Positions 17,489-26,472 of a stretch of 64,000 nt of DNA are shown in pieces. Below the pieces are notes generated by a model that worked only from the letters and a program-made list of their open reading frames with translations, was not told the origin of the DNA and searched no databases. A program made the translations under genes and the position numbers. The stretch's first letter is position 1. Each line of letters opens with the position of its first letter. This DNA comes from Zoogloea sp. 1C4 (lineage in GTDB: Bacteria > Pseudomonadota > Gammaproteobacteria > Burkholderiales > Rhodocyclaceae): positions 1 to 64,000 of the forward strand of contig NZ_SSXU01000022.1 of NCBI RefSeq assembly GCF_009469605.1, in the 5' to 3' direction.

Positions 17489-17518
17489 TTGCGAACAATT
17501 CTTATTACTGATTATAAT
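17489..17518 (+). promoter_or_regulatory. Sigma-70 promoter of the feoB-like gene with possible Fur site
   Basis: TTGCGA at 17489-17494 and a perfect TATAAT at 17513-17518 are separated by 18 bp. The AT-rich spacer and -10 region (attcttattactgattat) resemble a degenerate Fur box, which would fit iron control of a FeoB gene 65 bp downstream. The Fur assignment is by eye only. Confidence 0.65.
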
Positions 17519-17583
17519 CGGACGCAATGGATCACTGCCGGGCGGTTGTCGATGAGTCGGATTGAAGGGCGAGGTGACTGCTG

Positions 17584-19614
17584 ATGGGTGCTGCAGCGCC
17601 GGTCGTCGCAACGGTTTCACTGCCGCGCAGCCTGCTCAGGGGCGAGCGCCGGCCACAGATTGCCCTGGTGGGCCTGCCGCGCACCGGCAAGAGCACCATC
17701 TTCCAGGCGGCCTCGAGCACCGCGGTCGAATCCGGCCAGCTCGACGGCAGCAGCCTGGGTTTCTCCACCTGCCAGGTCAATGTGGGCCTCGAGGAGGCGG
17801 CGCTGGTCGATCTGCCGCCCCTGCGCAGCTTTCATGATCTCGACGAGGCCGACCGCCTGCTGCTGATGGCGCTCCTCGGCGGCCAGCCGGCCCGGCACGG
17901 TCAGGCCGGCTTCAAGGCGCCGGACCTGCTCATCCAGGTCGTCGATGCCACCGCCCTCGAATCCAGCCTGGCCCTGGCCCAGGAACTCTGCGAGCTCGGC
18001 AAGCCGCTGGTGATCGCCCTCAACCGCCTCGACGAGGCCCGCGAGAAGGGTGTCTACATCAACGTGGCGGCGCTGTCCGAGGCGCTCGGCGTGCCGGTGG
18101 TGCCCACCGTTGCCCACATGGGCAAGGGCATCACCACCGTCTTCGAAACCGCGCTCCAGCTCATCCACGCCAGGAGCTGCCCGCTGCCCCAGCTACCCAG
18201 CCCGCACCTGCGCAAGGCGCTGGCGCCCCTCAAGGCGATTCTCGACACGCCAGAGGTGGAAGCCGCCTTCCGCGTGCCCCGGGCGCTGCTGCTCACCCAG
18301 GTGGCGCGGGGCGATACGTGGTTCGCGGCCGAGCTGGCCCGGCATTTCCCCGATCTGGTGCCGGCCGTCGAGGCGGCCCGGGCGGATGCCGCGCGGGTGC
18401 TGCCGCGGCCGCTGCCCGACGAACTCTTTGCCGATCGCCACTACCGGGCTGCGGCGCTCCACGAGCAGGTCAGCCGGCTCGGCCATGCGGCCGAGAAGGC
18501 CGGCTGGAAGCGCGCCCTCGACCGGCTGTTCCTTCATCCCCGCTGGGGGCTGATCGGCACCCTGGCGGTGTTCGCGCTGGTGCTGTTCATGGTCTTCGAG
18601 GTGAGCACCGGCCTCGACGCGCTCACCTCCGCGCCGCTGGCCGCGTGGGTCGGCCAGTGGGAGCCGGACACCACCGCCGGCGTCGTCGGGCGCGCCGTGG
18701 CCGACGGGCTGGTGGGGCTGGTGGGCATCGTGGTGCCCTACATGCTGCCGCTGGTGCTGCTGCTGGTGAGCCTTGAGGAATCAGGAATCATGCACCGGGT
18801 CGCCTTCGTGGTGGACCGGGGCTTTCACCGTATCGGCCTGCACGGCGGGGTGGCGGTGCCGTTTTTGCTGGGGCTGGGCTGCAACGTGCCGGCCCTGTCG
18901 GCGGTGGCGGCGTCGTCCGCGGGGCGCGAGCGCATCGTGGCTTCGCTGCTCATCACCTTCGTGCCCTGCTCGGCGCGCTCGGCCATCGTGCTGGCGATCG
19001 GCGGCAAGTACCTGGGCTGGGAAGGCGTGCTGGGCATCTTCCTGCTGACGATGCTGATCATCGCGGTGGCCGGCAAGCTGCTCACCCGCCGCTACGTGAA
19101 GGCCAGCCCGGGCTTCATCCAGGCGATTCCGTCCTACGCGCTGCCCCAGTGGCGGCGCCTGCTGGCGATCACCTGGGAGCGCACCAGCGACATCCTGACC
19201 GTCGTCACCCCCCTGCTGGTGCTGGGCAGCGTGGTGCTGGCGCTGCTGGCCCACTTCGGTGCCGATGACGTGATCAACATGCTGCTGCTGCCGGTGAGCA
19301 GCTGGTGGCTGGGCCTGCCGGTGGCGCTGGGCGTGCCGATCCTGTTTGGCGTGCTGCGCAAGGAACTGTCGCTGCTGATGGTCTATCAGGCCCTCGGCAC
19401 CCAGGACATCGCGCTCCAGCTGAACTGGGTGCAGATCGCCACCTTCCTGGTCTTCCTGACCTTCTACGTGCCCTGCGTGTCCACCTTCGCGGTGATGCTG
19501 AAGACCATCGGGCGCCGCGATGCGGTGTTCTCGGTGGGGCTGTCGGTGGCCGTGGCGCTGGGCATCGCGGCGGCGTGCCGGATCGCCCTGCAGGGCGTCA
19601 ATCTGCTGTTCTGA
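17584..19614 (+). CDS. feoB: FeoB-like ferrous iron transporter with atypical G domain
   Basis: 676 residues, shorter than the usual 750-780. The N-terminal G domain has G1 as GLPRTGKST (about 30-38, normally GNPNSGKTT), a G3 region DLPPL where DxxG is expected (about 76), and G4 as NRLD (about 147). The membrane part from about 320 keeps FeoB core features: GLGCNVPALSA, a PCSARSAIVL segment and FGVLRKELSLLMV in the second gate repeat. No FeoA or FeoC gene is adjacent. The membrane half argues for Fe(II) transport, while the altered G1/G3 suggests changed nucleotide handling. Confidence 0.8.
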   Translation: MGAAAPVVATVSLPRSLLRGERRPQIALVGLPRTGKSTIFQAASSTAVESGQLDGSSLGFSTCQVNVGLEEAALVDLPPLRSFHDLDEADRLLLMALLGGQPARHGQAGFKAPDLLIQVVDATALESSLALAQELCELGKPLVIALNRLDEAREKGVYINVAALSEALGVPVVPTVAHMGKGITTVFETALQLIHARSCPLPQLPSPHLRKALAPLKAILDTPEVEAAFRVPRALLLTQVARGDTWFAAELARHFPDLVPAVEAARADAARVLPRPLPDELFADRHYRAAALHEQVSRLGHAAEKAGWKRALDRLFLHPRWGLIGTLAVFALVLFMVFEVSTGLDALTSAPLAAWVGQWEPDTTAGVVGRAVADGLVGLVGIVVPYMLPLVLLLVSLEESGIMHRVAFVVDRGFHRIGLHGGVAVPFLLGLGCNVPALSAVAASSAGRERIVASLLITFVPCSARSAIVLAIGGKYLGWEGVLGIFLLTMLIIAVAGKLLTRRYVKASPGFIQAIPSYALPQWRRLLAITWERTSDILTVVTPLLVLGSVVLALLAHFGADDVINMLLLPVSSWWLGLPVALGVPILFGVLRKELSLLMVYQALGTQDIALQLNWVQIATFLVFLTFYVPCVSTFAVMLKTIGRRDAVFSVGLSVAVALGIAAACRIALQGVNLLF

Positions 19615-19620
19615 AGCCGG

Positions 19621-20949
19621 TCAGTCCCGCGGGCGCAGGCGTTCGAGGGATTCGTCCAGCCCGGCGGCGCTGCGCAGGAGCGGCGGTTCGCTGTCCTCCA
19701 GCCGGGCGGCCGGGTTGCCCGGCGCGGCGGCCGGCGTGGCGACGACCTCGGGCTCGCGCACGATGCGCGGGGTGATGACCACTACCGTCTCGGTGCTGGT
19801 GCCCGCATCTTCCCAGCGGGAAAACGCCGCGCCCACCACCGGAATCTCGCCCAGCACCGGAATGCCCGAGCGCTTGTAGTTGGCGCTGTTGCGAATCAAA
19901 CCCCCGATGAAAATCGACTGCCCGTCCTCGGCAATGAGGGTGGTGTTGACCTGCGTGCTGTTCTTCGACGGGATGCTGTTGTTCACGCTGGCGGTGCTCA
20001 CCTCCGGGTGGATCTTCATCAGGATGCGGCCGCGCTCGTCGATGGACGGCGTGACCCGCAGGATCACCCCGGATTCGAGGAACTGGATGGATTCGGTGGT
20101 GACCTGGTTGATGGTGGTCGTCACCTTGTAGCCGGTCTGGTCGCCGATGGAGGTGATCGCCTGCTGGTTCTCCAGCGCCAGCAGCTTGGGTGTGGCGAGG
20201 GTATGCACCCGGCCCTTGCTGGCCAGGGCGCTCAGGTAAACATTGAGGTTGTCGCTCACCACGCTGAAGAACAGCCCGCTGCCGGCGCGGTCGGCAAGGC
20301 CCCTGGTGCCCACGGTGTAGCTGCGATCGCTGCCGCCCACGATCTTCGACCAATCCACCCCGAAGGCTTCGCTGCGGTCGAGCCGCACCTCGAGGATCTT
20401 GGCCTCGATCAGGATCTGCCGGGGCTGCACGTCCACCTGCTGGAGCAGCGTCTCGATGCGGTCCACGAAGGCCGGCTGGTCTTCGACCACGATCAGGTTG
20501 CGTTCGAGGAGCGGGGTGATCTTGCCGTAGCGGGAGATGTGCTTGGTGAGGATGTCGGCGACCGTCTTGGGGTTGGAATACTGGACCTTGAAGGTGCGGA
20601 GTTTGGTGTTGCCCGACAGGCCGTCCAGCCCGGCGTCCTTGCGCTCGACCACCAGGAAGGTGTCGCCGCGGCGCTCGGCCACGTAGCCGGCGGCCTCGGC
20701 CACGGTGCGCACGGCCTCGTCGGCGCTCACGTTGTAGAGATTGACCGACACGTTGCCGGTGACGCCCTTGCCCACCAGCACGTTGATCTTCTCGTTGCGG
20801 GAGAGCATCTCGAACACGTCGCCCACCGGCACGTCGCGCAGATTGACGGTGATGCGCCGTGGCGCGGGATCGGCGGCGAAGGCGGCCGGCTGGCCGGTGG
20901 CGGCGAGGGCGCAGGCCACGAGGGCGGTGGCGAGGCGATGGCGGATCAC
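19621..20949 (-). CDS. mshL: MSHA-type pilus secretin MshL
   Basis: Outer-membrane secretin of 442 residues through which the pilus exits. The GTG start at 20949 follows GGGAG and gives a signal peptide (LATALVACALAATGQPAAFA). Then come a STN/N0 domain (ITVNLRDVPVGDVFEMLSRN), an N1 domain (VADILTKHISRYGKITPLLE) and the secretin core, with GVILRVTPSI and the conserved end VLGEIPVVGAAFS near 375. An upstream in-frame ATG would overlap the preceding gene and lacks a signal peptide. The GTG overlaps the stop of the mshK-like gene. Confidence 0.88.
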   Translation of the reverse strand: MIRHRLATALVACALAATGQPAAFAADPAPRRITVNLRDVPVGDVFEMLSRNEKINVLVGKGVTGNVSVNLYNVSADEAVRTVAEAAGYVAERRGDTFLVVERKDAGLDGLSGNTKLRTFKVQYSNPKTVADILTKHISRYGKITPLLERNLIVVEDQPAFVDRIETLLQQVDVQPRQILIEAKILEVRLDRSEAFGVDWSKIVGGSDRSYTVGTRGLADRAGSGLFFSVVSDNLNVYLSALASKGRVHTLATPKLLALENQQAITSIGDQTGYKVTTTINQVTTESIQFLESGVILRVTPSIDERGRILMKIHPEVSTASVNNSIPSKNSTQVNTTLIAEDGQSIFIGGLIRNSANYKRSGIPVLGEIPVVGAAFSRWEDAGTSTETVVVITPRIVREPEVVATPAAAPGNPAARLEDSEPPLLRSAAGLDESLERLRPRD

Positions 20950-21302
20950 TGTCTGGACTCCCGGGGCGGACGGCGCATGTCGAGGGTGACGCGGCGCCCG
21001 TCCTTTTCGAAAACGGCCTGGTATTCGGTGACCGACAGCAGGCGGTGGCCGTCGATCTTTTCGCCGATGGCGACCATCTGGCCGTCCACGTTGGCGAGGG
21101 AAGCGGCCCCCTACAGCAGCACGCCGCGCAGGCGGGGCTGCCATTCGACGGGCGCGGAGGCATCGCCGGCGACGGGCGCCAGCAGCGTGCCGCCGGGCCG
21201 GCGGAAAGGGTCGTGGTGGAGCCTGGGTGCGGCGGGCGGCTCGGCAGCGGCGGCCGCGGTGGCGATGAGCAGCAGGAGGGCGGGCAGCAGGCGGTGCTTC
21301 AT
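20946..21302 (-). pseudogene. mshK: mshK-like pilus gene interrupted by an in-frame amber codon
   Basis: The ATG at 21302 gives a signal peptide and then LRGVLL before a TAG at 21111-21113. Reading through in the same frame continues GAASLANVDGQMVAIGEKID, then HRLLSVTEYQAVFEKDGRRV and a stop at 20946-20948 that overlaps mshL. The post-stop half is the recognisable MshK/PilP-like part, so the gene should encode 118 residues, and one C-to-T change (CAG to TAG) explains the break. The 63-residue product would lack the functional half. Readthrough, recent mutation or sequencing error are all possible. Confidence 0.8.
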
Positions 21303-21847
21303 GGCTGGCGGGTGGCCGGGCGGCGATACACGGCGAGGCGCAGGCGCAGGTTCACGCTGCCGCTGCTCACCTGGCGGGTGAAGCGGATCTCCTGCAGGCC
21401 GGCGTTGGGCAGGCGGGACTCGATGGCGGCGAGCCAGCCCACCAGCTGCGGGTAGCTGCCGCTGGCATCGAGGTCATAACGGGTTTCGACGAGGCCGTCG
21501 GATTCGTTCTGCTGGCCGGGGAAAACCGGCAGCAGCTCGACGCCCTGACTGCGGGCCAGGTTGTCGAGCACGCCGGGCAGGCGCGCCGGCGCGGTGTCGG
21601 CAGCGTCGAGGGTGGTTTCGAGGCGGGTGGCTTCGGTCGCCAGGGCGTCGGCCTGGGCCTGCTGGTCGGGCAGGCTGGCGATGGCCTCGCGGATGCCCGC
21701 TGTCTGGGTGAGCACTGCCTGGCGCGACTGCCACGCCGGCCGCAGGATCTGGCCCCAGCCGACGAGCAGGATCACCGCCGACAGGGCGCCGGCGACGAGC
21801 CGCAGCACCCGGATGTCGAGGGCGAGGAGCTCGCGGGGAAACTTCAC
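21299..21847 (-). CDS. mshJ: MshJ/PilO-like pilus inner-membrane assembly protein
   Basis: 182 residues: one membrane segment near 13-33 (LRLVAGALSAVILLVGW), a coiled-coil region (AQADALATEATRLETTLDAA) and an alpha/beta ferredoxin-like C-terminal domain with GSYPQLVGWLAAIESRLP. This is the PilO/GspM pattern and length. It forms the alignment subcomplex with the MshI- and PilN-like proteins and overlaps each neighbour by 4 bp. Confidence 0.8.
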   Translation of the reverse strand: MKFPRELLALDIRVLRLVAGALSAVILLVGWGQILRPAWQSRQAVLTQTAGIREAIASLPDQQAQADALATEATRLETTLDAADTAPARLPGVLDNLARSQGVELLPVFPGQQNESDGLVETRYDLDASGSYPQLVGWLAAIESRLPNAGLQEIRFTRQVSSGSVNLRLRLAVYRRPATRQP

Positions 21848-22440
21848 GACTTGCCTCCACCAGGCAGGGTGAGCGGGCAGTTGAGGGCGAACTCCATCAG
21901 TTCGAAGCGGTTGTACTGCTTGACGTTGCCGGGCACCAGTCGGGGCTTGGCGCAGGGGCCGGCGCTGCCGAGGGCCTCGGCAAACTCGCCGATGGTGGCC
22001 GGGTCCGGCGCCTTGCCGCGGATGGCGAGGCTGGCCTCGGCCGGGGCGATGGGCGTGCCGGGCTGGGGCAGGGCCGGGATGCGGGTGTAGATCAGTTCGT
22101 CGAACCAGATGGACTCGCCCAGGGCCTGGTCGATGGGCACGAGCACGCCGCTCACCACGTCGGGGCCGCGCAGGGCGGCGACCTTGCGGGACAGTTCGCG
22201 GGCTTCGTCGACCCGCGCGTTGAGGGCGGTGAGCCGGGCCGCGATGCGGTCGCTGTCGCGGCGCTGGGCTTGCAGGGTCTGCAGCGCGGTGGTGGCCTGG
22301 CGGTTGGCGATTTCGATCCCGACGCGCGCTGCGGCGACCGCGGCGATGGCGCAGCCGACGGCGACCAGCCCGCCGCGCAGGGTGCGTCGCGCCCGCTGTT
22401 CGGCACGCCAGGAGGCGGGGATCAGGTCGATGTCGGCCAT
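21844..22440 (-). CDS. PilN-like (MshI2) pilus assembly protein
   Basis: 198 residues. It starts with a short cytoplasmic peptide DIDLIPASWR, equivalent to the INLLP motif by which PilN binds PilM. A membrane segment (LVAVGCAIAAVAAARVG), a coiled coil and a periplasmic domain follow. It sits between the MshI and MshJ genes with 4-bp overlap downstream and a 1-bp gap upstream, as in other MSHA loci. Confidence 0.78.
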   Translation of the reverse strand: MADIDLIPASWRAEQRARRTLRGGLVAVGCAIAAVAAARVGIEIANRQATTALQTLQAQRRDSDRIAARLTALNARVDEARELSRKVAALRGPDVVSGVLVPIDQALGESIWFDELIYTRIPALPQPGTPIAPAEASLAIRGKAPDPATIGEFAEALGSAGPCAKPRLVPGNVKQYNRFELMEFALNCPLTLPGGGKS

Positions 22441-22441
22441 G

Positions 22442-23548
22442 TCAGGCGGTCGCGCGCAGGGCGAGGCCGGCGGCGACGGTCATCCCGGCCGGCGGTTCGA
22501 CGATGGGCACGCCCTCGTTGCCGGGGATCTTCCACAGGTCGAGCACCTGCACGGGCATCGCCAGCAGGCGGCCGATGAATTCGGCAGCGCCGTCCAGGCG
22601 GGCGATGCTGCCGCAGATGTAGATGCCATCCACCGAGCCGCCGTGGGTCTGGGAGGCGAAGTAGATCAGCACCCGCGCCACCTCGTGGGCGAGCTGCTGG
22701 AAATCCGGCTGGAGCAGCTCGACGATGGTGCTGCTGATCTCGTCGCCACGGCTGGGCAGGCCGTGCTTGCGCAGCAGGGCGAGGGCCCGTTCGGCGGGCA
22801 GGTCGAGGTTGCGGGCGAGGGTGTCGGCCAGATGGGCTTCGCCGAAGTCGAGGCTGCGGTCGAACATCAGCCGGCGGCCCCACAGCAGGGTGAGGTAGCT
22901 GTGGCGGGCGCCGAAGTTGATGATGAGCTGGTTGGCCCGTGGATCGCCGGTGACCAGCGCCCGGGCGACCCGGGCCAGGGCGGCGGGGCCGATGTCCACG
23001 GCAATGGGTTCGAGCCCGGCGGACTGGAGCAGATCGAGATGGGCGATGACCCGCTCCCGCGGGGCCACGGCGACCACCGCCGAGCGCAGGTTACTCTCGG
23101 GCGGGCGGCGGATCGGCAGCACGTCCACCACCGCGTCGTCGAGGCCGCTCTTGAAGCGCTCCTTGAGGGTGCGCAGCAGGGTGGCGGTGTCGTCCTGGCC
23201 GTTGGGGGTCGTGTAGTCCACCGAGATGACCTGCAGCTCACCCGGCGGCAGCACGCTGACCACGCGCCGGCCGCGAAAACCGTGGCGCTTGAACCCGTCG
23301 CGGACGAAGCGGCGGAAGGCCGCCGGATCGGCGAGCAGTTCGGCGCGGGGCGTGGGGTAGGGCAGCCCGGCCACCGCCTGCCAGCGCAGCTCGGTGCCGG
23401 CACGGGTGATCTGGGCGAGGTTGAGGCGCTCGCTGGCGAGATCAAAGCCGATGGGCGTGTTCCGCCGGATGGCGGGCCACGGGGCTTTGAGGCCGGCGAG
23501 GCGGCCTTTCAGGGATGTCCAGAGTGCGTTGTACTCCATGGCACCCAT
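22442..23548 (-). CDS. mshI: MshI/PilM-like pilus biogenesis protein
   Basis: 368 residues with an actin-like (PilM/GspL-type) fold: a start near PIGFDLASERLNLAQITRAG, VDIGPAALARVARAL in the middle and SVDGIYICGSIARL near 310 for the nucleotide-binding lobe. It acts in the cytoplasm as the scaffold for the PilN/PilO-like proteins. Two start codons are close together (23548 and 23539) and neither has a strong ribosome binding site; the first is given. Confidence 0.8.
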   Translation of the reverse strand: MGAMEYNALWTSLKGRLAGLKAPWPAIRRNTPIGFDLASERLNLAQITRAGTELRWQAVAGLPYPTPRAELLADPAAFRRFVRDGFKRHGFRGRRVVSVLPPGELQVISVDYTTPNGQDDTATLLRTLKERFKSGLDDAVVDVLPIRRPPESNLRSAVVAVAPRERVIAHLDLLQSAGLEPIAVDIGPAALARVARALVTGDPRANQLIINFGARHSYLTLLWGRRLMFDRSLDFGEAHLADTLARNLDLPAERALALLRKHGLPSRGDEISSTIVELLQPDFQQLAHEVARVLIYFASQTHGGSVDGIYICGSIARLDGAAEFIGRLLAMPVQVLDLWKIPGNEGVPIVEPPAGMTVAAGLALRATA

Positions 23549-23584
23549 ATCGGCGGGCGCCGGTCATTCCTTGAGCATCGAGGC

Positions 23585-25747
23585 CTAATTGGTGGTGATG
23601 ACGAGGCGGGGTTCCTGGCGCAGGCTTTCGCGGCTGGAAATGGTGGCGGAGTCCTCGCCGAAGGTCATCAGGGCGACCAGCCCGTTGTTGGGCCGCACGC
23701 CGTCGACCCATTCCTGCACCGTGGTGGTGATGTTCACCTCCCAGTAGCGCTGGGGCGAGGCGCCCAGGGGCAGGGAGAGGGTGCCGGCGAGGCTGTTGGC
23801 GAAGGTGCCGCCGGCGTTGGTCCAGGCGAGGTCCGGGGCGTACTGGCGCCTGCTCCAGCTCACGCCGCCGCTCGAGATGGCGCCGTTCTGGGTGCCTTCG
23901 AGCCAGCTTTCGGTGAGCGGGTAGAGCTTGGCGCTGAGGGAGAGGCTGAGGATGACCGAGTTCTCCACGTGGAAGGACAGGATGGCGCGCTTGATGACGG
24001 TGCCGGCAGGTATGTTCGACAGGTCGAAACGCAGGATCGGCCGGTTGTCAGGAATGTAGGCGACCTGCAGCGGTGTGGTGGTGCCGTAGTTGACGTTGCT
24101 GGGCAGGTTGCTGGAGACGTAGGCGTCGGCCACCGGCACGCGCACGCTGCCGCCCATTGCGCTGAGCACGCCGGTTGCGTCGAGGGTCGAGGCGATGATC
24201 TGCACGTCGTCGAGCCGCCCGAGGAAGTTCTCGTTGTAGGGGGTGTTGCCGATCAGCAGGTTGCGGCTGTTGACGACAGGCGTGTTGCCGAAGCTGGCGG
24301 TGAAGGTGCCGACGAGATTGCCATCCACGTAGAGCTTGATCTGGCGCAGGATGTCCTTGTAGGTGGCGGCCAGGTGGTAGTAGGTGCCGGGTTTCAGGTT
24401 GAGGCCGGTGGTGGTGTAGGTGCGCCAGGCGTTGTTGGCGAAGTATTCGAAGTACATCTCGCCGTCGCGGGTGCCCATGGCGTAGTTGGCCTCGTTGGCG
24501 GCGGTGCCTTTGTAGAGGACGGGGCGTTTGCCGTTGCGATCGCTCATGTTGATCCAGGCGGCCAGACTGAAGTCGCCGCTCATGGAGAGGTCGCTGGTGT
24601 GGGTGACCGTGATCTTGCCTGCCGAGCCAAAGCTGAGCGCGCCGCCAGCCACGCCGCCAGCGCTGCTCCAGCTGCCGCCGGTGACGCTGCCGGTGTGGCC
24701 GCCGATGGCGTCGCCGGCCAAGGCGCCGGTGGTCTCGTCGAGCTTCCACCAGGCCACCCGGCCGCTGATGCCGTCCTGGGGCGGGTTGAGCGCGCCGCAG
24801 GGGGCGATGTACTTGATGACCAGCTTGGGGATGCGGGTGGCGTCGGAGGCCTCGGCCGAGGCGTAGGCCTCGCTGAAGCTGGAGGTGGGGACGAGCAGGA
24901 CACCGTAGTTGGGATAGCGTTGGTCAACCCAGCCCTGGACGAGGTTGGTGAGGCCCCAGGTGATCGTGTAGCCCGACAGGTAGTAGTGGGTGTGGGGCGC
25001 ATCGAGCGCGCTCGTCGACTCGACGCTGGGGCCGGCCATCTGCCAGGTCTTGAAGCCGTCGCGGGTCAGCCAGGTGGCACCGTCGGCGGCGTTGCTGCCG
25101 TTCTTGGTGCCGGGCTCCCAGGGCTCGAGCACCCGGTGGGCGTTCACGACGCGTCCCGACAGGGAAAGGCTGCCGGCGTTCTCCCGGTACAGGACGAGCT
25201 GGGCGTCGACGATGCGGCTGCCCTTCGGGAGTGTGGAGAGGTCGAACTGGAGCAGGGGGTAGCTGGCGCCCTGCTGGAGCAGCAGGGTGGTGGAAGCGCC
25301 GTAGTTCTTCGCCAAATTGGTGGCGTCAAGGTAGGTGTCGGCGCCGCTGCTGTCGGTCTTGACGGTGTAGGTGAGGGTGTTGCCGGCGGTCTTGGGCACC
25401 TGCCGGCTGACCGTGACCCGGGCGCCTGGCAGTCCGCTGGCCAGGGTGGCGGTGGCCGTGAGGGTGACCGGGCTGCCGGAGGTGGGGCTGACGCTGACCT
25501 TGTAGCTGTCGCTGCCTGCTGCGGTGGCGGGCAGGTCGGTGTAGCCGGTGCAGGTGGTGAGCTGGTTGAGCTTCCAGGTGGCGTGGGCGATGCCGGCCTC
25601 GGCGAGGCGGCGCGCCCGCTCGGCTTCGCGCAGGTTGCTGCGGGCGCCGGTGCCGATGTCCTGCACGAGGCCGAAGGTGATCACCCCGATGACGATCAGC
25701 AGCAGGCTGACCGGCAGCAGCAGGAAGCCCCGGGCGCGGCGGCTCAT
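23585..25747 (-). CDS. Pilin-like protein with two DNRLRE/CBM96-type domains flanking a LamG-like domain
   Basis: 720 residues. The N-terminus has a PilX-like hydrophobic helix (RGFLLLPVSLLLIVIGVITF) with nearby AEAGIAHA. It is followed by a DNRLRE/CBM96-like module (about 130-310: DTYLDATNLAKNYG ... LVQGWVDQRYPNYGVLLV), a LamG/concanavalin-like domain (about 330-505: VAWWKLDETTGALAGDAIGG, FSLAAWINMSDRNGKRPVLY, RLDDVQI) and a second DNRLRE module (about 520-720: DAYVSSNLPSNVNYGTTTPL ... VQEWVDGVRPNNGLVAL). These folds commonly bind glycans or act as adhesins. Its place among the minor pilins suggests a tip adhesin, functionally like MshQ or PilY1 but of different make-up. It overlaps mshO by 4 bp. 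Confidence 0.8.
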   Translation of the reverse strand: MSRRARGFLLLPVSLLLIVIGVITFGLVQDIGTGARSNLREAERARRLAEAGIAHATWKLNQLTTCTGYTDLPATAAGSDSYKVSVSPTSGSPVTLTATATLASGLPGARVTVSRQVPKTAGNTLTYTVKTDSSGADTYLDATNLAKNYGASTTLLLQQGASYPLLQFDLSTLPKGSRIVDAQLVLYRENAGSLSLSGRVVNAHRVLEPWEPGTKNGSNAADGATWLTRDGFKTWQMAGPSVESTSALDAPHTHYYLSGYTITWGLTNLVQGWVDQRYPNYGVLLVPTSSFSEAYASAEASDATRIPKLVIKYIAPCGALNPPQDGISGRVAWWKLDETTGALAGDAIGGHTGSVTGGSWSSAGGVAGGALSFGSAGKITVTHTSDLSMSGDFSLAAWINMSDRNGKRPVLYKGTAANEANYAMGTRDGEMYFEYFANNAWRTYTTTGLNLKPGTYYHLAATYKDILRQIKLYVDGNLVGTFTASFGNTPVVNSRNLLIGNTPYNENFLGRLDDVQIIASTLDATGVLSAMGGSVRVPVADAYVSSNLPSNVNYGTTTPLQVAYIPDNRPILRFDLSNIPAGTVIKRAILSFHVENSVILSLSLSAKLYPLTESWLEGTQNGAISSGGVSWSRRQYAPDLAWTNAGGTFANSLAGTLSLPLGASPQRYWEVNITTTVQEWVDGVRPNNGLVALMTFGEDSATISSRESLRQEPRLVITTN

Positions 25748-26472
25748 CGCGCCCCCACCCGCAGGCGGCGCGACCAGCTGCCGGTTTCGCCGCCGGGGCC
25801 GGTCAGGGTGAGCTGGACGAGGACTTCCCGGTAGCGCCGGTTGCCGGTGGCGACGCGGGTGACGCTGAAGGCGGTCACGTTGTCGGCGATGGGGCGCACG
25901 GAGTAGTCGTTGCCGTTGAAGGGCGCGATGTTGGGCAGGCGCTCCACCAGCTGGGTGCCGACCCGGTAATACACCACCGGGTCGATCCAGTCGGCGCCGG
26001 TCTTGGGGGCGACGGGCGCGCTGCCGATGGTGCCGTTCTCGTCGTTGTCGGTGAAGCTCGCGCCGTTATCCACCAGGCCGTCCCCGTCGTCGTCGATGCC
26101 GATGATGCCGGCGCCGCCGTCGTTGGTCTCGTCGGCGGGGAGGTCGTCGTCCACGACGCCGTTCTTGTTGTTGTCGGCATCGGCGTAGCCGTCGCCGTTG
26201 CGGTCGAGCCCGGGTGGCAGGGCCACCGCGAGCACGTCGCGGGTGGCGGTGGTGACTTCGAGGGGCACCATCAGGCGGGTGCTGGCCTCGACCATCGCGG
26301 CGATGCGCTCCAGCGCCAGCCGGGCGTCGCGCTGCAGGGTGGCGCGTTCTCCGATCACGGCGTCGCTCTGACGCAGGCCGCCGAGCATGCCGGCGAGGCT
26401 GCCCAGCACCAGCGCGGCGATCACCGCGGCGACCAGCAGCTCGACCAGGGCGACACCCCGCTGCGGCCTCAT
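25744..26472 (-). CDS. mshO: MshO-like minor prepilin with calcium-binding loops
   Basis: 242 residues from the ATG at 26472, which places the prepilin peptidase site properly: MRPQRG followed by VALVELLVAAVIAALVLGSL, with E at +5. The body contains two DxDxDG-type loops (DRNGDGYADAD near 90, DDDGDGLVDNG near 124) in an acidic insertion, typical of EF-hand-like or thrombospondin-3-like calcium sites. Calcium-dependent stability of the pilus tip is plausible. Overlaps of 4 bp with both neighbours indicate a tight operon. Confidence 0.8.
   Translation of the reverse strand: MRPQRGVALVELLVAAVIAALVLGSLAGMLGGLRQSDAVIGERATLQRDARLALERIAAMVEASTRLMVPLEVTTATRDVLAVALPPGLDRNGDGYADADNNKNGVVDDDLPADETNDGGAGIIGIDDDGDGLVDNGASFTDNDENGTIGSAPVAPKTGADWIDPVVYYRVGTQLVERLPNIAPFNGNDYSVRPIADNVTAFSVTRVATGNRRYREVLVQLTLTGPGGETGSWSRRLRVGAR

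Noticed and set aside
22109..25834. 1241-codon plus-strand frame across the pilus genes
   Set aside because: Spans the reverse of four genes that overlap in an ordered operon; low-complexity GAVQ-rich composition.
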